Under the pieces are notes generated by a model that saw only the letters and a list, made by a program, of their open reading frames with translations, was not told the origin of the DNA and did not search any database. Made by a program: the position numbers and the translations under genes. Positions 21,837 to 25,675 of a DNA stretch of 25,675 nucleotides are shown here, in pieces (positions within the stretch are counted from its first letter, which is position 1; every line of letters begins with the position of its first letter). The stretch is taken from IMG/VR virus record IMGVR_UViG_3300041411_000106, positions 1 to 25,675 of that record. One strand, written 5' to 3'. Source of the stretch: a virus.

Positions 21837-22217
21837 TTAGTTCTGCATGTCGTTTCGACCGTTGATGAAACTAATCATCGACTGGCCTTGGGTTTGATAG
21901 AAGTTAGCATCCTCTGATGCTGACCCCTCTGCGTCTGCGAAGTAATCTGAACGGATCTTAGCCCTCATCCCAGCTTCCCGTAGGACGGCGAAGATAGAAC
22001 TAGTAGTCTCTATCAACGCCCCGGATACCATAGAGGGATTTCCTTTGGCGGCCTTTTGAGATTCAGTGATCAGTTGTGTGAAGGAAAGACTTGGCAGAAG
22101 CTCCATAAAATTAGGTGGAGTCACCGTAGCGTCTTGGTAATACGCACGGGTGGCATTGAAGTAAGTGCTCATTGCTCCGTAAAAAGCTTGGGCCTGACCT
22201 ATGGAGCTATCCGCCAT
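21837..22217 (-). CDS. Small helical virion protein, 126 aa
   Basis: A 126-residue mainly helical protein (AQAFYGAMSTYFNATRAYYQ; SGALIETTSSIFAVLREAGM) without a recognised domain. Its ATG overlaps the stop of the sigma factor gene in a TAATG junction, and it ends one base before the gpW/gp25-like gene. Constant coupling to tail genes suggests a structural or assembly role, but it could instead work with the sigma factor, for example as a regulator. Confidence 0.68.
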   Translation of the reverse strand: MADSSIGQAQAFYGAMSTYFNATRAYYQDATVTPPNFMELLPSLSFTQLITESQKAAKGNPSMVSGALIETTSSIFAVLREAGMRAKIRSDYFADAEGSASEDANFYQTQGQSMISFINGRNDMQN

Positions 22218-22912
22218 TATTGATACCTCGACATTTCATCTTGAATGTCTTTTAATTTCTTAACCATCTTACCTTTCAAGTAGTTAAGACGGTTGACGTT
22301 AACCCCGAGCTTATCTGCAAGTTCTCCGGAAGAGAGCTCTCCAGTATGAGTCATGATCAAATGTTCTTCGGGAGTCAACTGCTCCATCATGTGTTCAAAT
22401 AGAGGTTTGCCAGTATCGAATCGAGAATACTCGCTAGCTTTCTCTTTACTGCTCTCCACGATATCTTGGAAGATACCTGCTTTGAACTTTATCACTCCCT
22501 TTTTAGACCAACCAAGTTCCGCCGCCAGTTCTTCGTCAGTGGGCTCTCGGCTAAGTCGTTCTTGTAGTCCTTGCTGGGCGTTGTTGTATTTGTGGAAAAT
22601 GAGTTGGTTGTTCTCCGAAAGACGTGCAGCGTTCTGATACCGGTAGTTCATCCTACGTACCTTTTGAAGGTAGTTGGTCACATGGGTAGAAAGCTGAGTA
22701 CCTTTTGAAGGATCGTACGTATTTATAGCATGGATGGTCCACTTCTTAGCTTCAGAGGTAAGTGCCTGAGTTGGAAGAGTACCGGATGCTCTTTTGACTT
22801 CGGTATGAATCAATGGCATGAGTTGGTTCACCAACTTGTGGAGATCCTGAGGGGATTTCGTTTGCTGGTAAGTATGAAACAACTCTTGGTCTAACTTGCG
22901 TACTTCAGACAT
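22217..22912 (-). CDS. Sigma-70-family RNA polymerase sigma factor
   Basis: A 231-residue alternative sigma factor that would redirect the host RNA polymerase to phage promoters. A region 2-like segment lies at about 55-103 (NTYDPSKGTQLSTHVTNYLQ, then RRMNYRYQNAARLSENN), a region 3-like segment at about 118-143 (RLSREPTDEELAAELGWSKK), and region 4 with its helix-turn-helix at about 178-222 (LTPEEHLIMTH; SGELADKLGVNVNRLNYLKG). Region 1 is absent and the protein resembles FliA- or SigF-class factors in size. It sits between tail genes and is translationally coupled on both sides, so it is made together with structural proteins. Late-gene activation is the obvious role; packaging into the virion is a possibility but unsupported. 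Confidence 0.88.
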   Translation of the reverse strand: MSEVRKLDQELFHTYQQTKSPQDLHKLVNQLMPLIHTEVKRASGTLPTQALTSEAKKWTIHAINTYDPSKGTQLSTHVTNYLQKVRRMNYRYQNAARLSENNQLIFHKYNNAQQGLQERLSREPTDEELAAELGWSKKGVIKFKAGIFQDIVESSKEKASEYSRFDTGKPLFEHMMEQLTPEEHLIMTHTGELSSGELADKLGVNVNRLNYLKGKMVKKLKDIQDEMSRYQ

Positions 22913-23109
22913 TACTTATAAACCGCGTAAGGAGAGCTAACCGACATGACGTAGCTGACCAGGAAAACCTGTAGTTTTTGTGAGAACTGCTGTTCCCTAA
23001 AACAAGTCAAAGCGTCAGAGGTACCCGAGAGATTGCCGGATGAGGCAACTCCCGTAGGTAGTTTAGAAGTCTGGTCTACGCCAGTATCTGTAGTGTATGT
23101 AGTGGCCAT
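22912..23109 (-). CDS. Small hypothetical protein, 65 aa
   Basis: A 65-residue Ser and Thr-rich protein (TYTTDTGVDQTSKLPTGVAS) with a more hydrophobic C-terminus (FSQKLQVFLVSYVMSVSSPY). TAATG junctions bind it to the hub-like gene before it and the sigma gene after it, which supports real expression. No family is recognised. A minor tail component is likely by context; an accessory to the sigma factor is an alternative. Confidence 0.68.
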   Translation of the reverse strand: MATTYTTDTGVDQTSKLPTGVASSGNLSGTSDALTCFREQQFSQKLQVFLVSYVMSVSSPYAVYK

Positions 23110-25535
23110 TATGCAGTTACCTCTCCTGAGGAGCCATCGTCGTCTGAAGCTACCACTGGAGTTGGGATAGTCCCAATCTCATCTCGTGAAGGTGCAGGAT
23201 CGTCAGAGTAATCCAAAAACATGCTTTCTCCAGGCTCCATCAATCTTGATTCTTCAAGAATAGGTTCTTCATACGAGAATACGATAGGGCCGTAGTTGTC
23301 AGCAGACATATCAATGAATTTAACTCCGAACCTCTCCTCGTACTGAGCTTTAGTTTCAACAGGTCTAAATACTAGGCCTAGGTTCCCTTCACCAGATACG
23401 TGGGCTGTGGTGCTCCCTTCGCTTAGCGTAGTTGGTGATCCATTCAATCTGGTATGTGGGTATGGAGTACCGGTTGAAAAGTCGTACAGGAACTCTGGAG
23501 CTGCTGCACCGACACCTAGGGTAGATAGGTAGAACTTGGAAGCAGTGTCTCTGGCAACCGTGTTATTTACGATGGTTGCTTTATAGATAGTTTTCCCGGT
23601 CTCATCAGTTTCTTCTGAAAGAGTGTCCGTGACTGACTGAAGCCAGGGGTGCGTATACTGCTGTTCGTAGTTTCCAAGCTCTTGATAGCTCATTGCAGAA
23701 ACAAAAGATACGCTTGTCTGAAGACTTCTGGAGGTGATGGTATGAGAGACGTCTACGCAGAACGCATGGAAGCTAGGTTCTGTAGGAGTAGGGTCGATGA
23801 TGTCCATCGGGTAGCCTGGGACAATGTACGGGTTGAAAATCAAAGTGCAGTTACCCGTTCTAGCTTTAGCAGTCTCGGTCGTGAATTTATAGTTGGCCGC
23901 AGCGAACAACATTCTTTGATAACTGTTTATCTCCGAAGACTGATCCCACGGATTCAGTTGTTTTTTCTTTTCGTCCTGATCGTACCGGTACTGCCATGCT
24001 TTTCTAAACTTCTCAACCTGAATACCTTCTGGGGTTGTATCGGCAGGACGAGTTTCACTTGAGCTAGGAGATTCCTGCTGCATGCTTTCTGCAAGAATAG
24101 CCAGCCACTTAGGAAGTTGAATTCTCTGGTGGCGAATACCACGACCTTGTTCGTACTTACCAATTTTGAATTGAGAAGACGAAGTGGTCCGGGCTAGAGA
24201 CGCGTAGTGCTCGGAATCGCCATTTAGTTCAGCGATACCTTTCGCAATGGCTTCTAGAACGGATTGCGGGGCTCGGTAGTTAACTCCAAATTGTCCAGAA
24301 CTCTGAGGTACGTTATCGTTTACAGCAGTAATTCGAGTAGGTACCGATTGTTCGTCTTGGTTGATATTCAGAGAGACGATCATGTGCGGAAGAATTACGT
24401 TACACGCAGGTGAGTAGTAATGTGGCATCTGCGGCTTAACGATTACGTCTATCGCTGAGGTATCTACTCCGGCTTCTGCGGTTCGAGGATCTTTTGGAAC
24501 TTCCGCAGGAGCATTCAAAAACACCATGTCGTATTCTACAGACATCATGAAATTCTGAAGAATCTGTAGATACGAAGTCAACTCTCCTGAGAATTGCCCT
24601 ACGGTATAAATTACTTGCGTAGAGATATCTGCTTGGACGGCAGACTGCATAAGGGTCTTGTGGGCAGGAGGAATCAACCTAGGATCAGTCTCTAGAGAAT
24701 GGTCGCCGGTAGACTCTGAAGTACAAGGATCACATTTGGAATCATTGATTTGTTGTTCTACCGGAAAATGTCCACCGATTCTTCGGAACAACTGCGTTCC
24801 CTGCTCCACCATCGGAATGTACATACGGGTCATTCCCTCGTACATCATTGGATTTTGGTAAGCCTGGGCTTTCAGTTGATTCCACATGTTCAGAGGTACG
24901 CCAGGAAATCCGGTGAATCGGTATTTCAGATCCTCTAGGTACTTTGGTACCGAGTCATACTGGGGAACTCTAGTTTTGTCTTTTAGGTTTACGATATTTA
25001 CTTCGTCACTGCCCCCGACTTTCAGAGGATCGATCCCCGTGAGTGCCATGCCTATGGATTGTAGGGAGTTGAAAACGTTTGTTTTTACTGCTGCCTCACC
25101 TTCGTTGGTGTTTGTCACGCTGGCATTACTATCACTGGCGTACCCGGAATAATCCATGGTAACCATGTCTAGTTTTGCATAGCGGTGCTCACAGTTAAAA
25201 CTTATGTACTTTTGTCCAGGAGACTGGGTGGATTTATAGTAGGTGGTAGATACGATATTTCCAGAGAAGAACAGGCAGTCCTCCTGAGTCACAGGATCTT
25301 TGTAGAATACATGCACCTTAGGCTCGTAATACCTGCAGATCTCCATAAGTCCAGTTTGAGATGGGACTTGGATATTCATGCGGGGTAATGAGCCAAGGCT
25401 TGACTGTATGTTGATAGCCATGAATGGGACCTGTACACCTTCGATGTACAAGCTGAATTCCTGGAACATCACATCTGTCCGTGGACTTGATGCGATAGAT
25501 CCAAGATTCTGGTTACCAGTTAAATCGAAACCCAT
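23109..25535 (-). CDS. Large baseplate hub-like structural protein, 808 aa
   Basis: An 808-residue structural protein. Its N-terminus (FSLYIEGVQVPFMAINIQSS, RMNIQVPSQTGLMEICRYYE, VHVFYKDP, LFFSGNIVSTTYYKS) has the succession of strands seen in hub proteins of the gpD/gp27 type, which form the ring through which the spike passes. Near residues 570-640 NPYIVPGYPMDIID, then CVDVSHTITSRSLQTSVSF, repeats the hub-like pattern of a docking strand followed by a His-Ser-Thr motif. The C-terminal part is acidic and low in structure (PTPVVASDDDGSSGEVTA). GGAG about ten bases upstream supports the ATG. Hub function is inferred from fold-like features; no lysozyme domain is seen. Confidence 0.76.
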   Translation of the reverse strand: MGFDLTGNQNLGSIASSPRTDVMFQEFSLYIEGVQVPFMAINIQSSLGSLPRMNIQVPSQTGLMEICRYYEPKVHVFYKDPVTQEDCLFFSGNIVSTTYYKSTQSPGQKYISFNCEHRYAKLDMVTMDYSGYASDSNASVTNTNEGEAAVKTNVFNSLQSIGMALTGIDPLKVGGSDEVNIVNLKDKTRVPQYDSVPKYLEDLKYRFTGFPGVPLNMWNQLKAQAYQNPMMYEGMTRMYIPMVEQGTQLFRRIGGHFPVEQQINDSKCDPCTSESTGDHSLETDPRLIPPAHKTLMQSAVQADISTQVIYTVGQFSGELTSYLQILQNFMMSVEYDMVFLNAPAEVPKDPRTAEAGVDTSAIDVIVKPQMPHYYSPACNVILPHMIVSLNINQDEQSVPTRITAVNDNVPQSSGQFGVNYRAPQSVLEAIAKGIAELNGDSEHYASLARTTSSSQFKIGKYEQGRGIRHQRIQLPKWLAILAESMQQESPSSSETRPADTTPEGIQVEKFRKAWQYRYDQDEKKKQLNPWDQSSEINSYQRMLFAAANYKFTTETAKARTGNCTLIFNPYIVPGYPMDIIDPTPTEPSFHAFCVDVSHTITSRSLQTSVSFVSAMSYQELGNYEQQYTHPWLQSVTDTLSEETDETGKTIYKATIVNNTVARDTASKFYLSTLGVGAAAPEFLYDFSTGTPYPHTRLNGSPTTLSEGSTTAHVSGEGNLGLVFRPVETKAQYEERFGVKFIDMSADNYGPIVFSYEEPILEESRLMEPGESMFLDYSDDPAPSRDEIGTIPTPVVASDDDGSSGEVTA

Positions 25536-25538
25536 TTA

Positions 25539-25675
25539 CTACACTCCAACGTCGTAGAACACACCGTACAAAGCTAGGATGTACAGCTCCCGCTCTAACG
25601 GGTCTTTGATATTAGCAATATAATTCAAATAGGTAGGTGGTATGTACTGAGAAAATTCACCAAGCGCAGTTTCCA
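25539..25675 (-). CDS. Unidentified tail-region gene, 3' end only
   Basis: The minus strand has an open frame running in from the right edge and ending at TAG (25541-25539), just before the hub-like gene. The visible 45 residues include EFSQYIPPTYLNYIANIKDP and ERELYILALYGVFYDVGV. The start lies beyond the window, so family and length cannot be judged. Its position suggests another tail gene of the same transcript. Confidence 0.7.
   Translation of the reverse strand, partial: ETALGEFSQYIPPTYLNYIANIKDPLERELYILALYGVFYDVGV

Overview
This window looks like a stretch of a large tailed-phage genome with a contractile tail. About 19 kb on the minus strand is a near-continuous run of tail, baseplate, fibre and lysis genes: a hub-like protein, a gpW/gp25-like protein, a baseplate J-like protein, tail-collar fibres, a fibre chaperone, spanins and a PAAR spike tip. 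About 5.6 kb on the plus strand carries RNA- and nucleotide-metabolism genes plus small proteins of unknown role. Lipobox and i-spanin/o-spanin features point to a Gram-negative host. A Pseudomonas-type jumbo myovirus is my guess, but the sequence alone does not settle host or genus.

Layout, left to right. (a) 1-499 (+): no convincing gene, but dense GC-rich complementary segments, including a perfect H-type pseudoknot, ending in a textbook intrinsic terminator. I read this as the 3' part of a large structured RNA. (b) 565-4133 (+): a zinc-ribbon DUF3268-like protein, a Ro60/TROVE RNA-binding protein with an intact MIDAS motif, type I RNase H and a DHH/DHHA1 phosphoesterase. (c) 4136-6182 (+): five small genes, one a four-helix membrane protein whose ribosome binding site lies in a possible hairpin. 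(d) 6174-9321 (-): PAAR tip protein and fibre or decoration proteins, with a possible -1 frameshift site at 7157-7163. (e) 9303-11521 (-): lysis cassette with o-spanin, i-spanin, a small conserved protein, an exported lytic transglycosylase and two holin-like membrane proteins. (f) 11543-15167 (-): three paralogous tail-collar fibres and a fibre-assembly chaperone. (g) 15168-25675 (-): tail and baseplate proteins and, inside this chain, a sigma-70-family factor.

How it may work together. The minus-strand genes are packed end to start, often with TAATG or ATGA junctions, so they are probably translated from long late transcripts beginning right of the window. The two strands converge at 6174-6182, where a probable leftward terminator lies inside the last plus-strand gene. 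The sigma factor may direct transcription of late genes. The most intriguing unit is the structured RNA next to the Ro60-like gene: Ro60 proteins elsewhere bind noncoding Y RNAs and misfolded RNAs, so the RNA could be a partner of the phage Ro60. That link is inference from position only.
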